This document shows, one piece after another, positions 7,663-15,513 of a stretch of DNA of 64,000 bases. Where the stretch lies: the IMG/VR virus record IMGVR_UViG_3300027969_004705, positions 1 through 64,000 of that record. One strand, given 5' to 3'. Within the stretch, counting starts at the first letter, position 1; the number at the start of each line of letters is the position of its first letter. Below the pieces are notes generated by a model. That model was not told the origin of the DNA. It worked only from the letters and a program-made list of their open reading frames with translations, and made no database searches. Position numbers and translations under genes: made by a program. This stretch comes from a virus.

Positions 7663-8547
7663 ATGAAAATCTGTATATGGACTGATAACGATCTTGATGG
7701 TGCTGGCAGTGCATTGATATTAAAAAAGATATATAATGAAACTCATAAAGACTGTATAATTGAAATTAAAGAAGTAAATGATAATGAGTTTATATTCGCA
7801 TTTTCAAACTGGTCTTCAACTATTGGAGAATATCATAAAATCTATATTACTGATCATCATATTCCCGATGAGATATTACATTTAGTAGATCAACCGAATG
7901 TAGTTATTATTGATCATCACAAATCACATTATGATATTAAGGATCGATATAAGCAAGCTAAAATTATTATTGAAGTTGATACCTCAACCGTATCTATTTT
8001 AACTAAAGTGTTTAAACTAGATACTAAATCCTTTGCTACACCAGAGTTTCTTGACTTAATTGCTGCTATCGATGATTATGACTGTTATAAATTGAATCAC
8101 GAACATTCATTAAGTTTAAATGCTATTTTTGGATCTTATCGTAAACCTAGATCTGAATCATTAATTGCTAATTTTGCTAATGGTTTACGACCATTTACAA
8201 TTCTAGAAAAAAATACTGTTAAGCTGTATTTTAATAAACTTAAAGATCAGTTACAAACTACTGAGTACTTCAAAGGTACTATAAAAAACTACTCTGTTAT
8301 AGGTTGTTTTGCTACTCACGCTATTAATGAAGTAGCGCACTTTACTTTAAAAAAGTATAAAACTGATATTGTTATTGTAATCAATCCGAATACAAAAAAT
8401 GTATCTTTTAGGAGATCTCATGACAGTGATGTTAAGTTAAATATTATTGCAGAAAAACTCTGTGATGGGGGAGGACATGAAGCTGCAGCAGGAGGCAAAA
8501 TAACCGATACATTCCTCAAATTTACAAACACATTAACATCATGCTGA
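7663..8547 (+). CDS. DHH/DHHA1-family phosphoesterase
   Basis: 294 residues. Metal-binding blocks are TDNDLDG (7-13), TDHH (63-66) and the eponymous DHHK (84-87); AAIDDYD continues the DHH domain. The C-terminal DHHA1 domain carries GGGHEAAAGG (269-278). The domain order matches RecJ/NrnA-type enzymes, which degrade single-stranded DNA or short oligonucleotides. At under 300 residues it is closer in size to nano-RNase/NrnA proteins than to full RecJ. In this replication cluster a role in clearing oligonucleotides or recycling primers is plausible. The next gene starts inside its end (ATGCTGA). Confidence 0.85.
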   Translation: MKICIWTDNDLDGAGSALILKKIYNETHKDCIIEIKEVNDNEFIFAFSNWSSTIGEYHKIYITDHHIPDEILHLVDQPNVVIIDHHKSHYDIKDRYKQAKIIIEVDTSTVSILTKVFKLDTKSFATPEFLDLIAAIDDYDCYKLNHEHSLSLNAIFGSYRKPRSESLIANFANGLRPFTILEKNTVKLYFNKLKDQLQTTEYFKGTIKNYSVIGCFATHAINEVAHFTLKKYKTDIVIVINPNTKNVSFRRSHDSDVKLNIIAEKLCDGGGHEAAAGGKITDTFLKFTNTLTSC

Positions 8548-8837
8548 TTATCAACCAAGCAGAACAACCATCTAAAAATATAATTCAAGATGAAACAGAA
8601 CATCTTTTATTATCTTTCTGTACATTGTGTAGTTTAATAAAGAATAAAAAATTAAGCATACAAAATATTTTTTTAATTGTACTACAAGAAGAACGCTTGC
8701 GTAACATACTTAAGGAGCTATTATGTATAGATACTAATTATGAATTAGTTATGCTATTTATAAAGTATGACCCCCTAATTTCAGTTAGTAAATATGTAAC
8801 TAGATTCTTGAATGTAAATACAAATCTTAAACTATGA
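8541..8837 (+). CDS. small protein of unknown function
   Basis: 98 residues, helical and rich in Leu/Ile/Asn, with no recognised motif. It is locked between neighbours by overlaps at both ends (ATGCTGA with the DHH gene, ATGA with the next), which supports it as a real translated gene. The operon position between helicase and SSB suggests a replication-related function, but nothing in the sequence identifies it. Confidence 0.65.
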   Translation: MLIINQAEQPSKNIIQDETEHLLLSFCTLCSLIKNKKLSIQNIFLIVLQEERLRNILKELLCIDTNYELVMLFIKYDPLISVSKYVTRFLNVNTNLKL

Positions 8838-9481
8838 TTAGCGAAAAGCAAAAATTAATATATAATTTCTTTCAAACAGCTTCTCGTAAAAGCCAAAACA
8901 AACCATATAAACTAAGAGAAGATTTTACGAAAATAGATGATACAACTCTATTATGTATCCAAAAATTAGAGTCTTTCTTTAATTCAAATCATAATATTAA
9001 TTACACTGATTTCTTTATCGCACCGTATAAAATATTCACTGATACAACATACTTTGATATTAAATTCTATACAACGCGCAAAGCGATTATATGTTATACT
9101 GAATATAAAAAAAAGAAAGAATTTGAAAATCCTGATAATATTGATGTAATAAATAACTGTAAAGATGTTTGCTTTTTTATCTATAAATTCTGTAAACTTA
9201 ATAATTTAACTCTTGATGATTATAAAACTCGTTATAATGGATCAACTCCTGTTGTAATACAACATTTAAAAGATCATAAAATTAACTTTTATGTACTTCA
9301 AGGATTAGCAATTGATAGTATTATTAATAAATATGATAAAAGTATAACTAATTTTATTATTAATGATTTCTTTACTACATACAATACTACTCGCTCATTA
9401 TTTATTAAATCAAATAACTTAAAAACAATCGTTCGAACTGCACTTCAAATAGTAGAAAAGAAACTATTGAAAAGCGAATGA
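8834..9481 (+). CDS. conserved replication-cluster protein, possible helicase loader
   Basis: 215 residues, basic and helical; the block KPYKLREDFTKIDD followed by TDFFIAPYKIF looks like a conserved core. In T4 the helicase loader gp59 (217 residues) is encoded close to gene 32 and here a protein of nearly the same length lies just before the SSB gene. I see no clear gp59 signature, so the loader assignment rests on position and size only. The SSB promoter's AATGAAC box begins within its last codons. Confidence 0.6.
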   Translation: MISEKQKLIYNFFQTASRKSQNKPYKLREDFTKIDDTTLLCIQKLESFFNSNHNINYTDFFIAPYKIFTDTTYFDIKFYTTRKAIICYTEYKKKKEFENPDNIDVINNCKDVCFFIYKFCKLNNLTLDDYKTRYNGSTPVVIQHLKDHKINFYVLQGLAIDSIINKYDKSITNFIINDFFTTYNTTRSLFIKSNNLKTIVRTALQIVEKKLLKSE

Positions 9482-9494
9482 ACTGCTATATAAT
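9476..9494 (+). promoter_or_regulatory. AAYGAAC-box TATAAT promoter of the SSB gene
   Basis: GAATGAACTGCTATATAAT, with a TTGAAA (9467-9472) 16 bases before TATAAT as a fair -35. Predicted +1 is near 9501. Unlike its sister promoters it is not adjacent to the start codon. Confidence 0.65.
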
Positions 9495-9552
9495 TTATAT
9501 ATATCAATTGATATATTAAAACCAAAAAAACAAAAAACAAAAAAACAAAAAT
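9495..9552 (+). promoter_or_regulatory. long A/C-rich leader of the SSB mRNA with palindrome
   Basis: The palindrome ATATATCAATTGATATAT (9499-9516) sits at the predicted transcription start. It is followed by about 35 bases made of A with single C residues (runs of CAAAAAA) up to the ATG at 9553. This stretch has no pairing potential. It resembles in principle the unstructured leader next to a structured element through which T4 gp32 represses its own translation. Confidence 0.6.
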
Positions 9553-10395
9553 ATGCTAAACTCAACAATGTTTCAATCAATTAAAGCCGCGCTAAATAAA
9601 AATAATGACAATAGTAGCGGTGGTCTCTATAATGAAATTATGAAAACTGCTGTAGGTAATACTTATACAGTTAGACTATTACCTGATAGTAAGTCTCCTG
9701 CTGATACTTTCTTTCACTATTATGTTCATGGCTGGAGTTCTTTTGCTACTGGTGCTTATGTCCAAGCTATTAGTCCACAAACCTTTGGCGAGAGAGATCC
9801 GATTTCTGAAGAACGCTTTAGAGCAAAGCGTGCTGGAACTGACGATGAAAAGTCAAAAATGGAAGCTGTTCGTCGTTCAGAGAAGTGGCTTGTAAACGTA
9901 TATGTTGTTGACGATCCAGCTAATCCTGAAAATAATGGGAAAGTTAAGATTCTTCGATACGGAAAACAACTTCAAAAAATTATCCTTGAAGCAATCGAAG
10001 GTGAAGATGCTGAAGAATATGGTGTTGAGAGGGTGTTTGATCTAGGACCTGAAGGCCTTAATTTAAAAATTAAAGTAGAGCAACAGGGCGATTATCCATC
10101 TTATGTTTCTTCACGTTTTACAGCATCCGGTAAACTTAAGCTATCTGAAGATGCACAGCAAAAGATTTACGATAGTGCTTATACTCTTAAAGATGTATTT
10201 ACTGTTAAGTCCTTTGATGAACTTAGACAAATGGTAGACGAGCATGTTTATGTTAAACTTGATAAACCTGCAGCTCCTGCTGTAGTGACTCCAACTGTAC
10301 TTACTAATACCGTTAGTCAACCTACAAATGACTTTAAAGATCTTAGCGAATATAATATTGACGACGATCTCGATAACCTCTTAAAAGACCTCTAA
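9553..10395 (+). CDS. 32: single-stranded DNA-binding protein (T4 gp32-like)
   Basis: 280 residues. The OB-fold core shows YVHGWSSFATGAYV (57-70) and EKWLVNVYVVDDPANPENNG followed by KVKILRYGKQLQK, as in gp32. The C-terminus is acidic (EYNIDDDLDNLLKDL), the part that recruits partner proteins in gp32. The protein has no cysteine at all, so the zinc site of T4 gp32 is absent. It starts a new transcript with an unusually long leader, while nearly all other genes here appear leaderless. It is followed two bases later by the next gene. Confidence 0.88.
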   Translation: MLNSTMFQSIKAALNKNNDNSSGGLYNEIMKTAVGNTYTVRLLPDSKSPADTFFHYYVHGWSSFATGAYVQAISPQTFGERDPISEERFRAKRAGTDDEKSKMEAVRRSEKWLVNVYVVDDPANPENNGKVKILRYGKQLQKIILEAIEGEDAEEYGVERVFDLGPEGLNLKIKVEQQGDYPSYVSSRFTASGKLKLSEDAQQKIYDSAYTLKDVFTVKSFDELRQMVDEHVYVKLDKPAAPAVVTPTVLTNTVSQPTNDFKDLSEYNIDDDLDNLLKDL

Positions 10396-10396
10396 T

Positions 10397-10813
10397 ATGA
10401 CTCCAGAAGAAAAGCAGACTCTACTCCAGTTTATGGGAGTAACATACGGACAAGCACTTAAAACCGATCGTGATATTGTTGCTCATGCTGGCAATTTACG
10501 ACCTGTAAGTGAACAGCTAAAACAGCAATTTGAGCAAGTAATGGCAACGCCAGTAGACAATAATACTACATCCCCTACCCAATGGTCTCCACCTCCGACA
10601 CAAAATGTGCCTATTATAGCTGAGGCAGCTGCTACGTATATTCCTCCAATTGTTAGTGCTCCTCCTGGAGTACCTGTTATTACTAGTGAAGATAATATTA
10701 AGTTAATTGACGTTTTAACAAATATACAAGTAGCTTTAGAGAATATCGCTACTATACTTGATAAAAACACAATACCTAATGTCAAAACAACGAAATCTAA
10801 AACTAAAGAGTAG
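10397..10813 (+). CDS. Pro-rich protein between SSB and clamp, unknown function
   Basis: 138 residues. About 1-50 looks helical, 50-100 is a Pro/Thr/Ala-rich disordered linker, and 95-125 is a helix (IKLIDVLTNIQVALENIATI) with heptad character, ending in a Lys/Thr tail. It follows the SSB stop by one base and overlaps the clamp gene by 35 bp. A small accessory factor binding SSB or clamp is possible; I do not recognise a family. Confidence 0.6.
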   Translation: MTPEEKQTLLQFMGVTYGQALKTDRDIVAHAGNLRPVSEQLKQQFEQVMATPVDNNTTSPTQWSPPPTQNVPIIAEAAATYIPPIVSAPPGVPVITSEDNIKLIDVLTNIQVALENIATILDKNTIPNVKTTKSKTKE

Positions 10814-11504
10814 AGTTGAATTTATAAAGTTCATAGATTCTTTTGCAAAAGTAAATGATTCATTTATTGCAGAAGTAACTACTGATAAAATATCGGTAAT
10901 CACATCCTCGCCGGATAATACACTAATATTATTCGGCGAGCGTGAATGCTCATCGGAATATAGTACTAATCTAAATATACCTGATAGCAAAAAGCTAGTG
11001 CGAGTTTTAGATACAATTAATTGCACTGATCTAGAATTTACTCTTAATAATAACAATCTTGAATATAAAGATTCCAATATTAAGTTTAAGTATCATCTTT
11101 TCGATGATGGTTTTTTAAGTAAACCGGCTCTTAGTATAGATAAAATTAAAAACTTTACTTTCGATGTTAGTTTTAAATTAACTAAACAGCAAATACAAAC
11201 TATTATAAAAGGTAGTACTTTTGCGACTGAGACTAATAAGGTTTATTTATATACCGAAGAAGGTCGATTAGTAGCTGAGCTGACTGACAAAGCAAGACAT
11301 AACACTGATTCATATGTAATGTCGTTAGGTGAAACTGATATTACTCTTGCTCCAATACCAATTAACTTTGAAAATATTAGACTTCTAACATTGCTTAGTG
11401 ATGAGGTTTCTGTAAATATCAACACTAAGCATGGTGTTATTATTATTAATACAACAGTTAATACTACTAAATTGTCTTATGTTATTACCTCTCTAACACA
11501 ATGA
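10779..11504 (+). CDS. 45: sliding clamp (T4 gp45-like)
   Basis: About 241 residues from the ATG at 10779; an upstream in-frame TTG at 10758 would add seven residues but lies deeper in the previous gene. The all-beta pattern with two related halves, the central DDGFLSKPALSIDKIKNF region and the FATETNKVYLYTEEGRLVAEL strand pair resemble gp45, which is 228 residues in T4 and forms a trimeric ring. The neighbourhood (SSB, 5' nuclease, primase) and the clamp-binding tail of the polymerase support this. Confidence 0.75.
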   Translation: MSKQRNLKLKSRVEFIKFIDSFAKVNDSFIAEVTTDKISVITSSPDNTLILFGERECSSEYSTNLNIPDSKKLVRVLDTINCTDLEFTLNNNNLEYKDSNIKFKYHLFDDGFLSKPALSIDKIKNFTFDVSFKLTKQQIQTIIKGSTFATETNKVYLYTEEGRLVAELTDKARHNTDSYVMSLGETDITLAPIPINFENIRLLTLLSDEVSVNINTKHGVIIINTTVNTTKLSYVITSLTQ

Positions 11505-11815
11505 ATATACACAAAAAAAATAAACTATCAACACCTAGTTATTTCTTGAAAAGACTTAAAGATAATCGATTCACGACCTTTAAAATTTTTCAAAATTATT
11601 CTAATGCTGATCCTCGTAAGTGGACGGTATTAGTAGATCCAGGAGGAGCTTCAATTTTTATCACTTGTTATGAAAATAAAATTCAGACTAATGAAATATT
11701 ATTTGAGTTTGCTGATGGTAATCAACTGTTTAATAAAAATATATTCATTAAAACCGAATCTATTGAAGTAATAGTAACTATGTTACTTGAAGCAGGAGTA
11801 CAACAACGACAATAA
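11501..11815 (+). CDS. conserved small protein after the clamp, unknown function
   Basis: 104 residues; starts inside the clamp stop (ATGA). The central block FKIFQNYSNADPRKWTVLVD then ITCYENK looks like a compact conserved domain. The gene order clamp-small protein recalls T4 45-44-62, but it is far too short to be gp62 and no clamp-loader motif is seen. A terminator follows. Confidence 0.6.
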   Translation: MNIHKKNKLSTPSYFLKRLKDNRFTTFKIFQNYSNADPRKWTVLVDPGGASIFITCYENKIQTNEILFEFADGNQLFNKNIFIKTESIEVIVTMLLEAGVQQRQ

Positions 11816-11830
11816 CCATACTATAATAAG

Positions 11831-11864
11831 CTGCTACAATAATTTTATTGTAGCAGTTTTTTTT
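11831..11864 (+). terminator. rho-independent terminator after the clamp unit
   Basis: CTGCTACAAT (11831-11840) pairs with ATTGTAGCAG (11847-11856), followed by eight T. A TATAAT at 11822-11827 lies just upstream. Confidence 0.85.
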
Positions 11865-11874
11865 GCTTAAAAAT

Positions 11875-12171
11875 ATGTCAATTAAAATATCTAAAAAAAT
11901 AATACCAGCACAAAAAAACATCTTTGCATGTCTCCATGGTGATTATGTAGGAGAGATGTTTATATACATAGATAAAAAAGATGATAACTATTTATTTTTA
12001 TCTGTACCTAAAAATATTAATCGAATTATTCCAATAAAATCCTTTGATTCCGGAATGAACTTGGGTATACTTGAGTTTGTAGAAGTTACTCTTAAAGAAA
12101 TTTATGATGTAGCAAAAGCTCAATTTATATATAACGAAACAAATGAAAACTCTTCTCATAGATGCAAATAA
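11875..12171 (+). CDS. small protein of unknown function
   Basis: 98 residues from the ATG at 11875; the in-frame TTG at 11863 is inside the terminator T-run and unlikely. Short strands (KNIFACLHGDYVGEMFIYID, NYLFLSVPKNI) suggest a small beta-rich fold. It overlaps the following 5' nuclease by 29 bp, so the two are probably expressed together. Confidence 0.6.
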   Translation: MSIKISKKIIPAQKNIFACLHGDYVGEMFIYIDKKDDNYLFLSVPKNINRIIPIKSFDSGMNLGILEFVEVTLKEIYDVAKAQFIYNETNENSSHRCK

Positions 12172-13003
12172 TTTAATACATCGCACATATTGGATCGCCA
12201 AAAATAGATCATCTGAAACACCAGATCAAATTAATAATTTCCATATCTTTTTAACCCTGAATGCTATCTTTTCATATGTTAGTGCATATGTTCCAGATGT
12301 TATTTACGCTGCTTGGGACGAAAAACCTGATTATGAAGCTAATGTTCGTAAGACAATGCTTACTGAATATAAAGGCAACCGTTCTAATGATATTTCTCCA
12401 CATCAAAATAATGAGATTATTAAACAACTGTTTACCTGTTTATCTATCAAATCTATCTTTCCTCGAGAACTAGAAGCAGATGATGTTATTGCATATATCT
12501 GTAATGAGACTCCTGGTCATAAAAAGATCTTGTCTGTAGATAAAGATTTCCTTCAGTTAGTTAATGAAAATATTGTTTGGTTCGACCCTATTCGTAAAGA
12601 AGAGATTAATATCCATAATTTTGCTGCAAAAACAGGGTATCCTAATACTAAAGAATGGATGGCAGCTAAATGCTTAAGTGGTGATAAGTCAGATAATGTA
12701 TCAGGTGTACCTAAATTTGGTAAAGTAACGATTCAAAAATATCTTAATGGATCTATTGAACTAAATGAAGAGCAAAAAGAGATCTTTCATAGAAATCAAG
12801 AAATTTTCTCATTATCTAAATACTCTACTATGGAAAGAGAGATGACATACTATGCAGACCAGCTTAAAGATGGAATTGATCCAGATTGGGATAAATTTAT
12901 GGATCTTTGTAATGAAAGAGAGCTATTTAGCATTACAAAAAATAAAACTAAATGGTATAACTTGTTTTTTTTAAAGTCTAAGCTAACATCAATGTTTAGC
13001 TAA
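12143..13003 (+). CDS. rnh: 5'-3' exonuclease / flap nuclease (T4 RNase H-like)
   Basis: 286 residues, close to T4 RNase H (305). Acidic metal-site residues are in the expected order: D7 (LLIDANN), D59 (AAWDEKP), E111/D113/D114 (ELEADDVIAY), D133/D135 (SVDKDFLQL), D181/D184 (LSGDKSDNVSGVP). The last block starts the helix-hairpin-helix region. It should remove RNA primers and flaps during lagging-strand synthesis. Its stop overlaps the primase start (TAATG). Confidence 0.9.
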   Translation: MKTLLIDANNLIHRTYWIAKNRSSETPDQINNFHIFLTLNAIFSYVSAYVPDVIYAAWDEKPDYEANVRKTMLTEYKGNRSNDISPHQNNEIIKQLFTCLSIKSIFPRELEADDVIAYICNETPGHKKILSVDKDFLQLVNENIVWFDPIRKEEINIHNFAAKTGYPNTKEWMAAKCLSGDKSDNVSGVPKFGKVTIQKYLNGSIELNEEQKEIFHRNQEIFSLSKYSTMEREMTYYADQLKDGIDPDWDKFMDLCNERELFSITKNKTKWYNLFFLKSKLTSMFS

Positions 13004-14052
13004 TGTTACCTCAAGATTATGTTATTTTAAAGTTTTATGAGCTTGGTTATTATCCTAAGCATAACAAGTTCAATAATACCTATCAATGTGGCTGTCCGAT
13101 ATGTAGAGAAGGTACATCATCTGGTAAAAAACGTCGCTGTTATTATCTGCCAGAAAAAGATAATATTTTCTGTCATAACTGCGGTTGGTCAAGTAAGCCT
13201 ACTAAATGGATTTGTGAAGCATCTGGATGCACTCCTGCAGAAGTATACAAAGAAGCTAAAGAGTATATACCAACTCTGACTGACTCCTCAGCTGCAGTAG
13301 TACAGAAGATTAAGAGTGGCACCTTACCTCAAGATAGTATTAACTTATCAGATAGTAATCAACTTGAATACTATAAAGACAATGATACTCTGCGTGTATG
13401 TCTCCAGGTTATTAAGCAAAGACGATTAGATGTAGCCATAAATCGACCTGATAACTTGTATATTTCTTTAACAGATTATACTCATAAAAATAGGCTAGTG
13501 ATACCATTCGTAAATGAGCATAATGACATAGAATTTTATCAGTCTCGTACAATATTATCATACGATAATAAGAAACCTAAATATCTATCAAGAATCAATG
13601 CTGAGAAGACCTTATTTAATATTAATAAAGTTGATATTAATAGTGACTTTGTTTATATCTTTGAAGGTCCTTTAAATGCATTCTTTACAAAAAATAGCGT
13701 AGCAGTTGCTGGTATTACGGAAGGTAAGAATACCTTTACCCCTCGACAGCAAGAACAACTCGATACAGTTCTTAAATTACATAGTAAAATATGGGTTCTT
13801 GATTCACAATGGATAGATAAAGCTAGTTTTACTAAAACGAGAGTATTACTCGATCAAGGTGACAAGGTTTTTATTTGGCCTGAAAAAATTGGAAAGAATT
13901 TTAAAGATTTTAACGATATAGCTATCAGAGGTAAATTAAATGAAATAAAAGAAGAATTTATACAAAAAAATTCCTACAGTGGTATTGTAGGAATTTTAAA
14001 GTTAACTGAGATTGCTAAGTTTAGAGGTTTAACTAACGTTAAACATACTTAA
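13003..14052 (+). CDS. 61: DNA primase (T4 gp61 / DnaG-like)
   Basis: 349 residues, near T4 gp61 (342). The N-terminal zinc-binding domain has CGCPIC (29-34) and CHNC (57-60). The TOPRIM core shows VYIFEGPLNAFF with E221 and IWVLDSQW with D268. It should synthesise RNA primers in complex with the helicase at 6.3 kb. The 3' end overlaps the convergent gene by 14 bp and contains that gene's terminator hairpin. The hairpin is translated here as part of the C-terminus (NSYSGIVGIL). Confidence 0.9.
   Translation: MLPQDYVILKFYELGYYPKHNKFNNTYQCGCPICREGTSSGKKRRCYYLPEKDNIFCHNCGWSSKPTKWICEASGCTPAEVYKEAKEYIPTLTDSSAAVVQKIKSGTLPQDSINLSDSNQLEYYKDNDTLRVCLQVIKQRRLDVAINRPDNLYISLTDYTHKNRLVIPFVNEHNDIEFYQSRTILSYDNKKPKYLSRINAEKTLFNINKVDINSDFVYIFEGPLNAFFTKNSVAVAGITEGKNTFTPRQQEQLDTVLKLHSKIWVLDSQWIDKASFTKTRVLLDQGDKVFIWPEKIGKNFKDFNDIAIRGKLNEIKEEFIQKNSYSGIVGILKLTEIAKFRGLTNVKHT
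13964..13997 (-). terminator. minus-strand terminator inside the primase gene
   Basis: Arms AAAATTCCTACA (13967-13978) and TGTAGGAATTTT (13986-13997) form a perfect 12 bp stem; on the minus strand it ends in a run of seven T (13964-13970). It would end the transcript of the gene at 14039-14470. Confidence 0.8.
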
Positions 14053-14470
14053 ACTGAGAATTATTTGACTGAGCGAGATAACCTTTGAATGATTCAGTTA
14101 AAGCTGCTAGTTCTGTAGCTACTCGAGCGATTTTCCGTTGCTCGGACTGCTTCATTCTTTCAAAAATAGTATCTGGTTCTGCTCGTGATAATATTGTCTG
14201 AATAGAGTCAGAACTTGTACCGTTCAGAAATATAAGAAATTCATCACACTTTGCTACCCAGGAATTAAGTTGATTTTGCATTTGCTGAGCCTGCTTTGTC
14301 CTTATTTGAGAAGCTTGCCGAGTTAAATCTGCATAATCATTATCAGTTGGCTCATTATCAAGATCAAAATCAGATGGATTTGTATCTTTATCTAAAGAAG
14401 CTTCCATAGCCGCTCGTTCATTGTCTTGCTCCATGATGTGCTGGAAAAATCTATTTTGAAACTTATTCAT
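14039..14470 (-). CDS. probable virion-associated small protein
   Basis: 143 residues; acidic N-terminal third (DKDTNPSDFDLDNEPTDNDY) then helical, coiled-coil-like Gln/Ala-rich segment (QASQIRTKQAQQMQNQLN). No family recognised. It is an isolated minus-strand gene in the replication region with a late-type promoter and its own terminator, like the gene at 3862-4854, suggesting a late or structural role. Confidence 0.65.
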   Translation of the reverse strand: MNKFQNRFFQHIMEQDNERAAMEASLDKDTNPSDFDLDNEPTDNDYADLTRQASQIRTKQAQQMQNQLNSWVAKCDEFLIFLNGTSSDSIQTILSRAEPDTIFERMKQSEQRKIARVATELAALTESFKGYLAQSNNSQFKYV

Positions 14471-14475
14471 ATGAA

Positions 14476-14483
14476 TATTTATT
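14476..14483 (-). promoter_or_regulatory. late-type promoter AATAAATA
   Basis: One mismatch to TATAAATA; ends five bases before the ATG at 14470. Confidence 0.6.
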
Positions 14484-14488
14484 CTTAA

Positions 14489-14496
14489 GATAAATA
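14489..14496 (+). promoter_or_regulatory. late-type promoter GATAAATA
   Basis: Ends five bases before the GTG at 14502, in a divergent arrangement with 14476-14483. The spacing selects the GTG and not the overlapping ATG at 14500. Confidence 0.6.
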
Positions 14497-14501
14497 ATTA
14501 T

Positions 14502-14828
14502 GTGAATATTTCTCAAAATCCCTATAGTATATCTAAAGCTAGTAACCCTATCTTTAAACAGAATATTTCTCCAGATAGTTTTAAAATTATGCAGGATGAA
14601 GAGAATAAAAGTAAAGCTCCAAAAACTCTACCTGAACCACTTCCAAAACTTACAGATATATTAGGTACTGTATATGTATCTATGCTACAAGCAAAAGGTA
14701 TAGTTAGTCAAACCGCCAGTAATGTTACTTCAGATTCTAAAAAATTAGATATTATAAAAAATAAAATTGACAATATTAATAAAGAAATAGTTGATTTATC
14801 TTACCATCTTTCTATAATGTCATTATAA
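14502..14828 (+). CDS. small coiled-coil protein, GTG start
   Basis: 108 residues. The start is GTG; an ATG two bases upstream is out of frame and followed at once by TGA. The N-terminal half is polar and Pro-containing; the C-terminal 45 residues form a heptad-like helix (KLDIIKNKIDNINKEIVDLS). Its stop overlaps the start of the membrane protein gene (TAATG), so they are coexpressed. Function unknown. Confidence 0.65.
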   Translation: MNISQNPYSISKASNPIFKQNISPDSFKIMQDEENKSKAPKTLPEPLPKLTDILGTVYVSMLQAKGIVSQTASNVTSDSKKLDIIKNKIDNINKEIVDLSYHLSIMSL

Positions 14829-15253
14829 TGACTTTTATTCCTAAATCTTTAATAATTACTTTCTGCATTAGTGTAGCTGCCGGCTTTGCACTTCGCTCTT
14901 TTTTAGGCTTTACTGAAATATTTGTCTTAGCTACAATTATACAGTATCTTCTTTTTTATTATATTAATTTATACTTTAATAAACAAACCTCAGCTGAATC
15001 TCTTTCAGCTGAGTTAACTGAACTAACAACTAACATGGATACTTTAGTATCAAAGCAAGAAGTTCAAATTGAATGTCCGTGTGGCAATAATACAATACCT
15101 GTTGTGTTGTTTATGGATGAGGAGTTAGTGATTAATTGCAATAAATGTAACAATAAACTTAAAATAATTCCCGAAGTTAATGTATCATTAGTAACAGAAC
15201 CAATTAATCTTGAAAATATAGAACCTATTTTTAATAAATTAAAAACGAACTAA
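14828..15253 (+). CDS. membrane protein with C-terminal zinc-ribbon-like domain
   Basis: 141 residues. Two hydrophobic segments (about 7-27 and 29-50: SLIITFCISVAAGFALR and EIFVLATIIQYLLFYYINLY) are followed by a helical linker (55-75). A small domain then carries two cysteine pairs, CPCG (82-85) and CNKC (103-106), spaced like a zinc ribbon. The predicted topology leaves the ribbon on one side of the inner membrane. No known phage family is recognised. It is coupled to the coiled-coil protein upstream. Confidence 0.7.
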   Translation: MTFIPKSLIITFCISVAAGFALRSFLGFTEIFVLATIIQYLLFYYINLYFNKQTSAESLSAELTELTTNMDTLVSKQEVQIECPCGNNTIPVVLFMDEELVINCNKCNNKLKIIPEVNVSLVTEPINLENIEPIFNKLKTN

Positions 15254-15261
15254 CATATAAT
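15243..15261 (+). promoter_or_regulatory. AAYGAAC-box TATAAT promoter
   Basis: AAACGAACTAACATATAAT; TATAAT ends exactly six bases before the ATG at 15268. Nearly identical to 40329-40347. Confidence 0.65.
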
Positions 15262-15267
15262 ATCTAT

Positions 15268-15510
15268 ATGAAACAGTTTAGTTTTGATTTAAAAGATGGT
15301 ACTACAAAGGTAATGGAATTCGATGAATTTGTTAGGTGGATGTGTTTAGTAGAAGGTTTAGATGTTATTTCTAGAGCGTGTGAAGACCGTAATATTAAAG
15401 CAAATAATGATAACTGGATTAAACCTCTAGCTATTCAAAACTATATTGATGAGCGCTTTCATTCTATGAAACATGACTTAACTGTTGAAACGTTACTTGG
15501 TAATATTTAA
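15268..15510 (+). CDS. small conserved protein, unknown function
   Basis: 80 residues with an alpha-helical pattern and a compact core (EFDEFVRWMCLVEGLDVI). No motif recognised. It has its own leaderless-type promoter and is followed three bases later by a GT8 glycosyltransferase gene. Confidence 0.65.
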   Translation: MKQFSFDLKDGTTKVMEFDEFVRWMCLVEGLDVISRACEDRNIKANNDNWIKPLAIQNYIDERFHSMKHDLTVETLLGNI

Positions 15511-15513
15511 AAT

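Noticed and set aside
8834-9481. Firm assignment as gp59 helicase loader
   Set aside because: Length and position fit but no sequence signature can be recognised by eye; kept as a possibility only.
10758-10778. TTG start giving a clamp seven residues longer
   Set aside because: An ATG at 10779 fits better; TTG starts are not otherwise needed in this window.
11822-11827. TATAAT just before the terminator at 11831 as promoter for the gene at 11875
   Set aside because: The transcript would start within the hairpin; there is no AAYGAAC box and the spacing rule is not met, so it is probably fortuitous in AT-rich DNA.
11863-11874. TTG start for the gene at 11875
   Set aside because: It lies within the T-run of the terminator; the ATG at 11875 is preferred.
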